Assembly (NCBI GenBank): GCA_963783445.1
Contig: CAWANP010000003.1
Location: 186,001-250,000 of the forward strand
Direction of reading: 5' to 3'
DNA: 64,000 nt
From: CAWANP01 sp963783445
GTDB lineage: Bacteria > Chloroflexota > Anaerolineae > JAAYZQ01
Shown here: positions 9,201 through 18,591 of the stretch, piece after piece
Layout: each line of letters opens with the position of its first letter
How positions within the stretch are numbered: position 1 is the stretch's first letter
Notes under the pieces: generated by a model
What the model saw: only the letters and a program-made list of their open reading frames with translations
Databases searched by the model: none
What the model was told of the DNA's origin: nothing
Program-made: the position numbers and the translations under genes

Positions 9201-10310
9201 GAGACTGCCTCCGAGCTGGGCGCCGGCTCGCTTTCCGCGCACAGGATTGAGGCATTTGCCGATTGGGCCGCGGCTGTCCCGCAGCGAGACGCCACTGCGC
9301 CCATTCTTGACCGCTATCACCTCCGAGATGATGCTCAGCGCTGTTTCCTCCGGAGAGCGCCCGCCCAGGTCCAGGCCAATGGGGGCGTAGACGCGCGCCA
9401 GTTGCTCCCGCGTGACGCCCCATTCCGCCATGCGCTCAAAGCGCGCGGCGTGGGTGCCACGGCTGCCGATGGCGCCGATGTAGGCCGCCTCCGTCTGGAG
9501 GGCGGCGGCCAGTGTTGGCTCGTCGATCTTGGGATCGTGGGTCAGGATCACGATGTAGGTCGCCTCGTCGACCTCAATATGGGCCAGCGCCTCGTCGGGC
9601 CATTCCAGCAACACCTCGTCGGCTTCGGGGAAGCGCTCGAGGCTGGCGAACTTGGCCCGGGGATCGGCGACAATCACGTAAAAGCCCAGCTCCTTGGCAA
9701 AGCGGGTCAGGGGGATGGCCGTGTGCACGCCACCAATGATGACCAATACCGGCGGCGGCAGGAAGGGCTCGACAAAGACCTCCACACCTGGCTCGATCTC
9801 GTGGATGGCACCAGCCTCCACACGAGAGGCGAGCGTCTCCTGAGCGACCTCGACCACTCGTTCGTCTGCTTGCCCCTGCACCAATCCATCGCTGGTAACG
9901 AGTACCGAATCCCCGACTGATGATTCCCCCGAGACCGCTACGGCCAGCGTCACCGGGCTCCCCTGCTCCACGTGGTCTACCAGCACGGTGACCAGCGCCG
10001 GATCGAGTTCCTGGAGGAATACGTCGATGGTCCCGCCGCAAGCCAGGCCCACGTCCCAGATCATGTCCTCGGTGATGCCAAAGTGCAGCTTGCGCGGTGG
10101 GCCGCCGTCCAAGACATCCATCATCTCCTCGTAGACGGTGGTCTCAACGCAACCGCCGCTTACCGAACCGGCCATCTGGCCAGCAGAGGAAACGATCATC
10201 CGCGCTCCCACCGGTCGCGGCGCCGAGCCGGCCATGCGGATGACCGTGGCTACGGCCACCTTTTCCCCGGCGGCGAACCAATCCTGGATCTGTGGCAAAA
10301 GATCTAGCAT
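9201..10310 (-). CDS. xdhC: XdhC/CoxI-family molybdenum hydroxylase maturation factor
   Basis: XdhC-family factor, which binds molybdenum cofactor and promotes its sulfuration and insertion into xanthine dehydrogenase-type enzymes. The N-terminal XdhC/CoxI domain shows GSAPRPVGARM and the paired-Cys stretch SVSGGCVE and LACGGTIDVF. The C-terminal Rossmann domain shows VLVIIGGVHTAIPL, VIVADPRA, VILTHDPKID and IGAIGSRGTHAAR, ending with LDLGGRSPEETALSI. The reading frame has no stop before sufU and continues into it (to 9123). The end given here is therefore the last base before the sufU start, and the true boundary is uncertain. About 370 residues, as usual. The likely client is the hydroxylase at 38.5-42.3 kb. 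Confidence 0.85.
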
Positions 10311-10344
10311 AATGCTTTCTTAGCCTCCAATCACAAACTCTCTG

Positions 10345-11088
10345 TCACGACTTGACCCACGTGAGCAGGCGCAGGCCGCCGCCACGCTTGATCTGGCGGA
10401 ATGTGGCCCCTTGCGAAACCGAGTAGAGCACGACTTCAGGGTCGTATACCCGCGTGCCACTGATGGCGTTCACGCCAATCTCAAAGAGCTTGGCCGTGAG
10501 TGGGGCACTGGGCCCGAGCAAGAGGACAAAGGCGTCCGGACGGCAAAGAGCCATTAGCTCTTCGAAGGTGTGGTTGATCAGGGAGGTACCGGTCAGGGCA
10601 ACGACGTCGGCCTGGGGCAGTACCTCGGCGGCCTGCTCGGCGGGCAGGTCTCCGGCGCCAGGGTGGCGCTCCAGCACCCAGCATTCGGCTGCCTCGGCCC
10701 GCACCCGCTCGATGAAAGGAAAATGTCCCACAATGGCCACACGCCGCCCGGCTCCCCGTTCCAGAATGATCTCGTCGGCGTTGATTTCGGTCAGGGCAGT
10801 CTCGTCAACTTGCAGCAGGGCATTGAAGGCCGCCATGCCGATGCTGGCCTCCAGGATGCGCTCGGAACGCAGAAGCTCGGCGAGCTGTCGCCCGCTTCGC
10901 TGCTGTAGACGACCCGGCTCGGTTACTGGCGGCCAGGGTCCGCCGCCCTCAGCCCGCAGCGTTGAAGCCAAGCCACAGCGAGCAGGCTCTGTGTCGAGCA
11001 CGACGGCGGTCCAGAAGGCGCCGACCAGGATCTGGCGGACGGGGGCGTCGGTTTCCAGGCTATTCAATAACCTGTCGATGGAATTCAT
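10345..11088 (-). CDS. DUF364/DUF4213 putative metal-chelating protein
   Basis: A 247-residue protein of the DUF364 family, with an enolase-N-like DUF4213 segment at the start. The family is described as a putative heavy-metal chelation domain. Seen in the sequence are LVGAFWTAVV near the N terminus, a Rossmann-like RVAIVGHFPFIERVR block near residue 130, VVALTGTSLINHTFEELM, and VLLLGPSAPLTAKLFEIGVNAISGTRV. Such proteins often neighbour FecCD-type metal importers and Mo cofactor genes, and here it lies between xdhC and a MoeA-like gene. A role in molybdenum or tungsten handling is inferred from context only. Confidence 0.8.
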   Translation of the reverse strand: MNSIDRLLNSLETDAPVRQILVGAFWTAVVLDTEPARCGLASTLRAEGGGPWPPVTEPGRLQQRSGRQLAELLRSERILEASIGMAAFNALLQVDETALTEINADEIILERGAGRRVAIVGHFPFIERVRAEAAECWVLERHPGAGDLPAEQAAEVLPQADVVALTGTSLINHTFEELMALCRPDAFVLLLGPSAPLTAKLFEIGVNAISGTRVYDPEVVLYSVSQGATFRQIKRGGGLRLLTWVKS

Positions 11089-11227
11089 GCTTTCTCCTGC
11101 CTGGCTGTGCTTCGGTGTTTCGGTTTACTGCACGGCACTGAAGCGCCTACTACGAACGGGTCGTGCGCTGGATAGGTACTGGGTTGGATCGGAGAAGAAC
11201 CTTACAGACTGGATTGGGTTCCACGGA

Positions 11228-12238
11228 TCAGGTAATGTCCCCAGAGCGCTCGGCTGCCGTCAGAAAGCCACCCAGTCCCAGGGCGGCGATGTCGCGGCGA
11301 TCCAGCCTGTCGCCCAGCAGCAGGCGGGGCAGCACCAAGTCTACGACGTTCCGCTTCAGGCCCTTGGCGCAGCCAGGCGCACAGATCACCGGCGTGTCAG
11401 GAAAGTAGGCCAGGGCCAGCAGGTTGCCCGGCTCCACCGGCGCGCCAGAGAGCGTGGTCTCGGCCCCAGCCTGGCGCAGGGCGCGCAGCGTCGTATCATC
11501 CTCGTGAATGACCGAGGTCTGCCCGGCGATGATGAGCAGGTCGGAACCTGCGGCCAGCCTCGCCGCCGCATCTGCGATGGCAGCATCGTCCTGATCTACC
11601 ATCTCGGTGGCGACCACCTCGGCCCCCAAGCGCGCCAGGCGGGTCTGGGTCGGCGGCAGGTACTGGTCGCGGGTCTTGTCCTGGGCCGATGCCTCCGCAA
11701 CGAAGAGCATGGCCACACGCCGTCCCTGCTGGAAAGGACGCACCTCGACAATGCCAGGCCGGGTCCCAGCCAGTTCCACGGCGCGGTCCAGGTCAGAACG
11801 CCGCACGGCATAGGGCACGATCTTGAGGGTGCCGACATTGTCCGTATCCTGGTTAGGCCCCACGACGGCGTGCTGGCGGCGGGTTGCCAGCGCAAAGCCG
11901 GCCAGCATGTTCACCTCCAGCAGCCGCCCGCCGTCCACCTCCAGAATGCCGTCCACGGTGGTACGCAGGTTGATCCGGCCCCCGAATGGCCGGGAGAGAT
12001 ACAGTTCCGCCGTGCGCATCGCCTCGGCCAGAGCCGCCGCGGCATCGTCTTCGTGAACGTCATCCGCCTCCAGGACAGCGATATCCACCGACGGACGCCC
12101 ACTTTCGGCTAGCTGTACCAGGTGCTCCTTGTCAAGCCGGATGCCTTTTTTCAGCGTGCGCTTGCCATCAGCACCGGCGATATTGTGCATCAAGATGGTC
12201 CCTTCGGCGTCAGAAATCCTTCGTTTTTCCAGTTTCAT
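11228..12238 (-). CDS. molybdopterin-binding MoeA/MogA-like protein
   Basis: A 336-residue protein with a C-terminal MoaB/MogA-type molybdopterin-binding domain. It resembles the family often annotated as molybdopterin-binding protein beside xdhC, not full-length MoeA. Residues of about 1-165 carry a SAF-like or MoeA-like N-terminal part (EGTILMHNIAG, GRLLEVNMLAGFALATRR). About 170-300 form the MPT-binding fold, with VAMLFVAEA, AAGSDLLIIAGQTSVIHEDDTT and LSGAPVEPGNLLALAYF. It probably acts on or carries molybdenum cofactor before insertion. It belongs to the same minus-strand run as the importer genes upstream. Confidence 0.75.
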   Translation of the reverse strand: MKLEKRRISDAEGTILMHNIAGADGKRTLKKGIRLDKEHLVQLAESGRPSVDIAVLEADDVHEDDAAAALAEAMRTAELYLSRPFGGRINLRTTVDGILEVDGGRLLEVNMLAGFALATRRQHAVVGPNQDTDNVGTLKIVPYAVRRSDLDRAVELAGTRPGIVEVRPFQQGRRVAMLFVAEASAQDKTRDQYLPPTQTRLARLGAEVVATEMVDQDDAAIADAAARLAAGSDLLIIAGQTSVIHEDDTTLRALRQAGAETTLSGAPVEPGNLLALAYFPDTPVICAPGCAKGLKRNVVDLVLPRLLLGDRLDRRDIAALGLGGFLTAAERSGDIT

Positions 12239-12306
12239 CGCGTACGTTTCTCCAGTCTCATGGGCACGTCATCGTGGGCAGATCATGATCCAACACAAGC
12301 AAGTCG

Positions 12307-13128
12307 TCATGATAACAGAATGATGCGTCTTCCGTCAACTTGGAAGACCTGTACAGGAACATCGTAGGTCGCGGTCAGCTTCCTGGCTGTCAGCATCGCT
12401 TCAGGTGAACCGGCGTCCAGAACCTGGCCATCGCGCATCAGAACTGCATAGCCGGCAACAGAGGCGGCGAGGTTTGGATCGTGCGTAGTCAGCACCAGGG
12501 TGACGCCCTGGGCAACCAGGTCCCGCATGATGGCCAGCAGCCGGCCCTTGTTGCTCAAGTCCAGGTGGGCTGTGGGCTCATCCATCAGAAGGATTCGCGG
12601 CCGTTGGGCCAGGGCGCGGGCCACGACGGCCAGTTGACGCTCACCGCCACTCAGGTTGGGCAGGGGGCGAGCGCCCATGCCGGCCAGCCCTGTGGTATGA
12701 AGGGCATCAAGGGCTGCCTGATAGTCATCCTCACCCGGCGTGGCCAGGGTACCCAGATACGGCGCCCGGCCCAGCAGAACGTACTCCAGGATGGAAAAGT
12801 CGAAGGGGATGTGCTCATCCTGAGGGACAAGACCGACAAGTTTTCCCATCTCACGGCGAGGGTAGGCGTCTTGGGGCTGCCCTGCCAACAGGATTCTGCC
12901 ATGTTGAGGCCGGAGCACGCCCAGGAGCAAGCGAAGCAGCGTCGTCTTTCCCGAACCGTTTGGCCCCAGGATGGCCGTGATCGCAGCCTCGGGAATCTCC
13001 AGGGCCAGGTCATGGAGGATCGTACGCTTGGCGCCGTTGTAGCTGAAGGATAGATCTGAAACAGAGATCATGTCCTCAGCTCGCAGTGGTTCGTGCAATC
13101 CGGTCTGGTCATCCGCACGATTGCTCAT
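12307..13128 (-). CDS. FecE/BtuD-type ABC importer ATPase
   Basis: ATP-binding subunit of a class II (FecCD-type) metal or metal-chelate importer, 273 residues. Walker A is GPNGSGKTT, signature LSGGERQ, Walker B ILLMDEPTAHLD and the switch His is in TTHDPN. Its ATG (13126-13128) overlaps the permease stop as ATGA, so the two are translationally coupled. Cargo is not readable from the ATPase. The placement beside molybdopterin genes suggests molybdate or tungstate (as in MolABC-type systems) more than siderophore. Confidence 0.88.
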   Translation of the reverse strand: MSNRADDQTGLHEPLRAEDMISVSDLSFSYNGAKRTILHDLALEIPEAAITAILGPNGSGKTTLLRLLLGVLRPQHGRILLAGQPQDAYPRREMGKLVGLVPQDEHIPFDFSILEYVLLGRAPYLGTLATPGEDDYQAALDALHTTGLAGMGARPLPNLSGGERQLAVVARALAQRPRILLMDEPTAHLDLSNKGRLLAIMRDLVAQGVTLVLTTHDPNLAASVAGYAVLMRDGQVLDAGSPEAMLTARKLTATYDVPVQVFQVDGRRIILLS

Positions 13129-14172
13129 CGCTGCACCCGGATGTTCTTGCTCAGCATCATGGCCATGAACAGGATCGCCCCAAAGAAGGAGGTCAGGATG
13201 CCCAAGGGAATCTCGCCGGGCAGGATCGTACGAGCCAGATTGTCGCATAGTAGAGCAAAGATGCCGCCGAGCAGGATGGCAGGCCGGCAGCGAGCGCTGC
13301 GCGTCGGCGCCCGTCAGGCGGCGGGCCACGTGGGGGATGAGCAGGCCAATCCAGCCCACCACGCCGGCGACCGAAATCACTGCCGCGGTGGCAACCACGG
13401 CGGCGACCAGCACCAGCGTGCGCTCCTTGCCTGGCGATGCACCCAGGGAAAAGCCCGTGTCGTCGTCCAGAGAGAGCAGGTTCAATCTCCAGCGCATCAG
13501 ATAAACGATGATCAAACCCACAATGACCGGGAGAAGAAGGTACAGAAAGTCAATCCAGGTGACGCCCCACAGCCCGCCCAGGATCCAGAAAACCAGTTCC
13601 GGCAGTTCGGTCAGTGGATCGGCCAGGTACTTGAGCATGCCCACGCCGGCCGCAAAGAGAGCCGAGACAGCGATACCGGAGAGGATCAGGCGCAGGATCC
13701 AGCCGCCATAGCGAACGCGCCGCGCCAAAAAGTAAGAGAGGGCCAGGCCCGCACAGGCAAAAAGCGCGGCGACGCCTTGCCTCAGCAAGCCCGATGCCCC
13801 CAGGAAGATGATGCTGATAGCTGCCCCAAAGGCTGCACCCTGTGACACGCCCAGAAGGCCGGGAGCGACCAGCGGGTTACGAAAGATCATCTGCAACACC
13901 GTACCACAAGCCGCGAGGGCCATGCCCAACAGACAAGCGGTCAGAATCCGGGGCAGGCGCAGCTTTAGCACCAACTGCCGGGCCATGTCGTCCTCCCACA
14001 GCGTTGCAGGAGACATCCAGTAGGGGGCCGGGTAGCGGCCGACAAAGAGGGACAGGAGAAGGACCAGCAAAAAGAGCAGGCCCAGGATCAGCATCGGCCG
14101 CCTTTGCAGGGCAGCACGCCACCCCGCCCTAGATTGGCCGCCAGTGGCGGCAGCACGCTGGGCTGCGGTCAC
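13125..14172 (-). CDS. FecCD-family ABC importer permease, frameshifted
   Basis: Membrane subunit with roughly ten transmembrane helices. The product starts at GTG (14170-14172), which overlaps the substrate-binding protein stop. Typical blocks are LVLKLRLPRILTACLLGMAL, GTVLQMIFRNPLVAPGLLG, SQGAAFGA, and GVVGWIGLLIPHVARRLTGAD, which contains the coupling helix region for the ATPase. A one-base shift near 13270-13300 breaks the frame. The remaining sequence resumes as ILTSFFGAILFMAMML and ends in KNIRVQR. About 349 codons, the normal length. A complete family alignment across the break supports a sequence error. Confidence 0.85.
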
Positions 14173-15296
14173 TCAACGTCCCCCTTGAGGCTGGGTAGGA
14201 TGTTTTCCTCCACGGAAGCTTTGGGCATGCCATACATCTGCTCAAAGAACTCGATGACTTGCTGCCGCATGTCCAGATCGGCGAAACGATCAGGATGGAC
14301 CTTACCGGCCAGCCAGACTGTACCCAGGATCCAGCGTGGATCGGGCTGGTCCCAGCTAAAGATATCGGAGGCAAAACCATAGATTTCGCCCTGCTCTGTG
14401 ACCCCGAGCGATTGCCACTGGGGATCGGCCTCGAGTTCGTCCGCAATCTCGGCGGAATCGCCCTTGTAGTGAATGACAAACACCTTGTCGGGGTCCCAGG
14501 CAGCGATCTGCTCCAGGTTCACCACCGTCCAGCCACCACTCTGGGCCGCGTCCTTCCAAACGGGCTGGCCCCCGGCCAACTCGGCCTCGATCGTCTGGAT
14601 CCAGGAGGCCGAGGGCACGTTGAAGGCAACCTCCCCGCCCTTGTCGTTGTACTGCAACAGCAATACCCCGGGCATTTGCTCGCCGGTTAGGCCCTCTAGG
14701 TTCTTGTCTACTTGGTCCAGTTTCTCTTGGTAGTAAGCCTTGATCTCCTCGGCCCGCCGCTCGTTACCAAGTACCTGGCCCAAGGTTCCCAGGTCGCGGA
14801 AGTACTGCTCTGGCGTCTCGAGATCCACATAGACCACAGGGATGTCTAGCTGTTCCAGCGGTTTGCCCAGCTTGTCAGCCATAAAACTGCGCAGGATGAC
14901 TACGTCGGGCTCTAAGGGGGCAATCTGCTCCGGGCCTGCTTCGACCTCCAGAACCGCCTTCTGATCAAAGGTTGGATCGACAAAGCCGAGAAAGTCACCT
15001 GGATTTTGGTTGCCAACCACCAGGCCCACCACACGATCTTGTGCCTCGGGGAATAGGAAAAGCGTATTCACGATGGTCAGGCTGCTTTTGCCGGCGACGA
15101 CGACGCGCTGCGGCAACTCGGAAAACTCGACGCTCCTGCCCATCGCGTCAACGACGGCAAGACCGCCGCCCTCTTTGACCTGTACCGTTGGGGATAAATC
15201 CAGGGGCTCCTCTGTAGGGCCGCTACTGCAGGCTCCCAGGAACAATCCTGCCAATACCACGGCACTAACCACAGTACAAAGCCATCGACATTTCAT
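14169..15296 (-). CDS. ABC importer substrate-binding lipoprotein (TroA/FecB-like)
   Basis: A 375-residue extracytoplasmic solute receptor of the FecB/BtuF fold. The signal peptide ends in a lipobox, LFLGAC, so Cys-23 would be lipidated. The binding domain begins with VVDAMGRSVEFSELPQRVVV, the usual opening of metal-chelate receptors, and carries PLEPDVVILRSFM and the long connecting helix near residues 175-205. The start overlaps the padR stop (15293-15296), and the C terminus overlaps the permease start. By context the cargo may be molybdate or tungstate. Fe-siderophore and cobalamin remain possible, because the fold is shared. Confidence 0.85.
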   Translation of the reverse strand: MKCRWLCTVVSAVVLAGLFLGACSSGPTEEPLDLSPTVQVKEGGGLAVVDAMGRSVEFSELPQRVVVAGKSSLTIVNTLFLFPEAQDRVVGLVVGNQNPGDFLGFVDPTFDQKAVLEVEAGPEQIAPLEPDVVILRSFMADKLGKPLEQLDIPVVYVDLETPEQYFRDLGTLGQVLGNERRAEEIKAYYQEKLDQVDKNLEGLTGEQMPGVLLLQYNDKGGEVAFNVPSASWIQTIEAELAGGQPVWKDAAQSGGWTVVNLEQIAAWDPDKVFVIHYKGDSAEIADELEADPQWQSLGVTEQGEIYGFASDIFSWDQPDPRWILGTVWLAGKVHPDRFADLDMRQQVIEFFEQMYGMPKASVEENILPSLKGDVE

Positions 15297-15871
15297 GCTT
15301 TTGACTCCTTGACTTTTTTCGGATTAGGGTTGCTTTCCCCACACAAGATCTCCAGACAGCGATCCAGCCACTGGATGACGGCCTCCAGTTGCCCTCGACG
15401 GAACTCGAGCACCAGGCGCCGGTACTGGTCGTCGGTTTCACCTGCAAGCAACTCGAAGCGTTCAGTCTGGGCCTGGCAGACGGTCTTTTGCTCGGCCACC
15501 AGTTGTTCAAGACCAGGCAGGGAAAGTTTTTGGTAAAAGTACAACCGGGCCAGAAACTCTACCCGGATGTGGCGCAGGTACGGGGTTGGCCGGCGGACCC
15601 AGTCCAGGAACGCATCCCGGCCTTCTGCGGTCAGATGGTAGACCTTGCGCGGCGGGCGATTGAGCTGGGGCTCGGTCTGGGCTGTCAGCAGCCCAGACTC
15701 CTCCAGTAGTTTGAGCTGGGCATAGAGCTGGCTCAACCCAATCTCCCAAACCCGCCCCAGGTTGGTGTTGAATTCTTGATGCAGTTCGTAGCCATGCTTG
15801 GGCTCGGCCATCAGCAAACCCAATAAGGCCGGTTGTGGAGAGACCGTGGTTGCGCGCGGCATAGATTCCAT
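15293..15871 (-). CDS. PadR-family transcriptional regulator
   Basis: A 192-residue PadR-type repressor. Winged-helix residues 15-85 read ALLGLLMAEPKHGYELHQEF and GRVWEIGLSQLYAQLKLLEESGLL, the PadR signature, and the C-terminal dimerisation helices follow (FLARLYFYQKLSLPGL). It is the first gene of the importer operon. A perfect 9-bp inverted repeat sits on its transcription start (15888-15910), so autoregulation and control of the importer are likely. The inducer is unknown. The N-terminal start could also be the internal Met at residue 4. Confidence 0.88.
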   Translation of the reverse strand: MESMPRATTVSPQPALLGLLMAEPKHGYELHQEFNTNLGRVWEIGLSQLYAQLKLLEESGLLTAQTEPQLNRPPRKVYHLTAEGRDAFLDWVRRPTPYLRHIRVEFLARLYFYQKLSLPGLEQLVAEQKTVCQAQTERFELLAGETDDQYRRLVLEFRRGQLEAVIQWLDRCLEILCGESNPNPKKVKESKA

Positions 15872-15887
15872 CCTGAGTTCAGGTTCT

Positions 15888-15910
15888 GGCTATTCAGATT
15901 GTGAATAGCC
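15888..15910. promoter_or_regulatory. probable PadR operator
   Basis: Perfect inverted repeat GGCTATTCA-N5-TGAATAGCC, placed immediately downstream of the -10 box of the padR promoter, where a bound repressor would block transcription. Confidence 0.7.
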
Positions 15911-15916
15911 AGGGCT

Positions 15917-15944
15917 ATTATACATGCCTGTTGGGTATTGTCAA
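15917..15944 (-). promoter_or_regulatory. promoter of the padR-importer operon
   Basis: On the minus strand a perfect TTGACA (15939-15944), 16-bp spacer, and a perfect TATAAT (15917-15922), with the inverted repeat at the start site. Confidence 0.85.
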
Positions 15945-16003
15945 ATGCCAGGCAGAAAGCTGTTATGCTGGCCTTGACGACACAAACCCCAGGCGCATCC
16001 AAG

Positions 16004-16032
16004 TTGCCGAATGGTACAGCCTGAGGTATAAT
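16004..16032 (+). promoter_or_regulatory. moxR-coxE promoter
   Basis: TTGCCG (16004-16009), 17-bp spacer, TATAAT (16027-16032), about 37 bp upstream of the moxR ATG. It is divergent from the padR promoter. Confidence 0.65.
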
Positions 16033-16068
16033 CGGATCTTGATAGGATAGTTGTACAGTTGGCCCGTG

Positions 16069-17046
16069 ATGGCAAAGCAAGAGACTGATGAGTCTGAGGT
16101 GATTGTGGATCCGCAAGCATTTCCAAGCATTGATGAGCTTGAACGCACCCTATTTGAGCACGCCTACGTAACTGACCGAGTGTTGGCCACAGTGCTCTAT
16201 CTAGCGCTAAAGCTACGCAAACCACTCTTGCTGGAGGGCGAGGCGGGGGTGGGCAAGACCCAGGTAGCCAAAACCCTGGCCGAGGTACTGCAGGCACCCC
16301 TCATCCGTCTCCAATGCTACGAGGGACTGGATGTGAACAGCACCATCTATGAATGGAATTACACGCGGCAGTTGCTTCACATTCGCATGCTGGAGGCCCA
16401 GAGCTGCGACATCGATGAGCAGACAGAACGGGATCTTTTTGGTGAAGAGTACCTGATCAAGCGGCCGTTGCTGCGAGCCATCGAGTTGACCGAAAGCGGC
16501 GTCGCTCCCGTACTGTTGATTGATGAGCTTGATCGCGCTGACGAAGAGTTTGAGGCGTTTCTGCTCGAGCTATTGAGCGACTTTCAGATTACCATCCCCG
16601 AAATCGGCACAATCCGGGCCGCCAAGCCACCGGTGGTTGTCATCACTTCCAACCGCACGCGCGAAATCCACGACGCGCTGAAGCGCAGGTGTATCTACCA
16701 CTGGATTGATTTCCCCTCGTTGGAAAAAGAACACAGCATCGTATCCCTCAAAGTACCGCACGCTCCGCAGCTTATGGCCCACCAATTGGTGCACTTTGTT
16801 CAGGAACTGCGCGAGCTAGACCTCTACAAGCTGCCTGGCGTAGCCGAGACCCTTGATTGGGCTGAGGCATTGGTCGCCCTCGATGCAAAGGACCTGCAGC
16901 TTCCGCTGGTGGAGGATACGCTGGGGATGTTGCTCAAGTACCAGGATGACTTTGAGTTGGTACGGGATGGTCACGCCCAACGCATGTTGGAGCAAGCCAA
17001 GCAACAGCTCATGGAGCAGATGATACAAGAGTCACCTTTCTCCTGA
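16069..17046 (+). CDS. MoxR/CoxD-type AAA+ ATPase
   Basis: AAA+ ATPase of the MoxR family, 325 residues from the ATG at 16069 (a TTG at 16051 is a less likely start). Walker A GEAGVGKTQ lies near residue 57, Walker B VLLIDELDRAD near 150, and sensor-1 VVITSNRTREI follows, with the arginine region at LKRRC. Members such as CoxD work with a von Willebrand factor A protein to mature or activate metalloenzymes, especially CO dehydrogenase and related Mo hydroxylases. The coxE-like gene follows after 23 bp, so the pair fits that model and matches the xdhC and Mo genes nearby. Confidence 0.88.
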   Translation: MAKQETDESEVIVDPQAFPSIDELERTLFEHAYVTDRVLATVLYLALKLRKPLLLEGEAGVGKTQVAKTLAEVLQAPLIRLQCYEGLDVNSTIYEWNYTRQLLHIRMLEAQSCDIDEQTERDLFGEEYLIKRPLLRAIELTESGVAPVLLIDELDRADEEFEAFLLELLSDFQITIPEIGTIRAAKPPVVVITSNRTREIHDALKRRCIYHWIDFPSLEKEHSIVSLKVPHAPQLMAHQLVHFVQELRELDLYKLPGVAETLDWAEALVALDAKDLQLPLVEDTLGMLLKYQDDFELVRDGHAQRMLEQAKQQLMEQMIQESPFS

Positions 17047-17069
17047 CCTGGCATGGAGAGCCTGAACTA

Positions 17070-18482
17070 GTGTTGGAGACAAACAGCGGCGATCCAAGAC
17101 AAATACCGGTCGAAGGTGCCGGATTCGATTCTCAAGCCGATAGCGATGGTGGAGGGCACCTTCTGGGCCACATGCTGCGCTTCGGGCAGATGCTCCGCGT
17201 GATGGGAGTGGATGTGAGCACTGGCCAGATCCTGGATCTGGTCGAGGCGCTGCAGTTTGTGCCCATCACCGACCATTCCGATTTTTACCACACCTGCCGG
17301 GCACTGCTGGTCAACCGCCGCGAGGACTTGATGGTTTTTGACCAGGCATTCCATCTCTTCTGGCGTACGGATAGTGAGACTTCCCAGGACGGAGGACTCG
17401 AGTCCGGCGCGGAGGTCAAGCGCGCCAGGCTGCCTGCTACGCCTGCTTTCAAACCAGAGACGGAGCCCGGAGGCGACGGAAGCCAGGCAGGAAAGCCCGG
17501 TCAGGATGACGAGGGCAACGACACAGGCGGGCGCGATCAACAGATGATCTACAGCCCTGACGAAGTCTTTCGAAACAAGGACTTTGGCGAAATGACCTGG
17601 GAGGAGATCCAGGAAGCCAAACGGGCCATTGCCAGCCTGGATTGGAGCCTGGGGGAACGACGCACCCGCCGCATTCGACCCTATTCCAAGGGCAATATCC
17701 ACTTGCGCCGCATGATCCGCGACAACCTGCGACATGGCGGGGAGCCCATCAACCTGTCTCACCGGCGGCGCATCTTTCGCCCACGCCCGCTGGTCGTGCT
17801 CAGTGACATCAGTGGTTCGATGGAACGCTACTCGCGCATGCTCCTGCATTTCATCCACGCGCTGACACACGGTCTCAAAGATACCAATGTCGAGGCATTT
17901 GTCTTTGGCACGAGACTGACGCGCATCACCCACCACCTTCGCTACAAGGATGTGGATGAGTCGCTCAATGAACTGGGCGACGTCGTGCGCGATTGGTCGG
18001 GAGGGACTCGCATCGGCGAGACCCTCAAAGCCTTCAATTTCCAGTGGGCACGGCGGGTACTGGGGCGCGGAGCAGTGGTCCTCATCATCAGCGACGGATG
18101 GGACCGGGGTGATCTGCAACTGCTATTCAAGGAAATGGTCCGGCTGCAGCATTCGTCCTACCGGCTGATCTGGCTTAACCCGCTCAAGGGCTCGGACGAA
18201 TTCAAACCGATTCAGCGGGGGATGGCCACTGTAATGCCTTGCGTGGATGATTTTCTCCCCGTCCACAACTTGGCCAGCCTGGAAGACCTGGCCAGCGTCC
18301 TGTCCTCGGTAGCGGCCATACGCCCAGTGAGACGGCAGTGCATCCGTCCACCAACATTGGGAACAAAAGAAGCCGGCGACACTGTCCCAACAGAGCAACG
18401 GGATCCCGAGATGGATCCTGCCTGGGCTGAACGCGTGAGGCAGCGTCTTGACTCGGCGAGCAATCCAACCATGAGGGGCTGA
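17070..18482 (+). CDS. CoxE-like von Willebrand factor A domain protein
   Basis: A 470-residue partner of MoxR. The N-terminal helical part (residues 1-110) is followed by an acidic, low-complexity linker (about 110-165). The VWA domain lies at about 235-420, with MIDAS motif DISGSM, then TRIGETL and IISDGWDRGD. The start is GTG at 17070. In CO dehydrogenase clusters CoxD and CoxE together install the sulfur or copper part of the active site. Here a related maturation role for the split Mo hydroxylase at 38.5-42.3 kb is inferred. The C-terminal 70 residues show no domain. Confidence 0.85.
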   Translation: MLETNSGDPRQIPVEGAGFDSQADSDGGGHLLGHMLRFGQMLRVMGVDVSTGQILDLVEALQFVPITDHSDFYHTCRALLVNRREDLMVFDQAFHLFWRTDSETSQDGGLESGAEVKRARLPATPAFKPETEPGGDGSQAGKPGQDDEGNDTGGRDQQMIYSPDEVFRNKDFGEMTWEEIQEAKRAIASLDWSLGERRTRRIRPYSKGNIHLRRMIRDNLRHGGEPINLSHRRRIFRPRPLVVLSDISGSMERYSRMLLHFIHALTHGLKDTNVEAFVFGTRLTRITHHLRYKDVDESLNELGDVVRDWSGGTRIGETLKAFNFQWARRVLGRGAVVLIISDGWDRGDLQLLFKEMVRLQHSSYRLIWLNPLKGSDEFKPIQRGMATVMPCVDDFLPVHNLASLEDLASVLSSVAAIRPVRRQCIRPPTLGTKEAGDTVPTEQRDPEMDPAWAERVRQRLDSASNPTMRG

Positions 18483-18591
18483 CCTCAAGCAAGGGCAAAA
18501 TAATAACTCGCCCCAGTAGCTCCGCTGGACAGGTCCCCCAAGGGGTTTTTCCTGCAGTCTGGCTTACCCTCTGACCAAAGAACGTTGATCC

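Noticed and set aside
10454..12112. 552-codon open frame on the plus strand across DUF364 and the molybdopterin gene
   Set aside because: It lies antisense to two genes with clear families, has no family content, and is expected from high GC.
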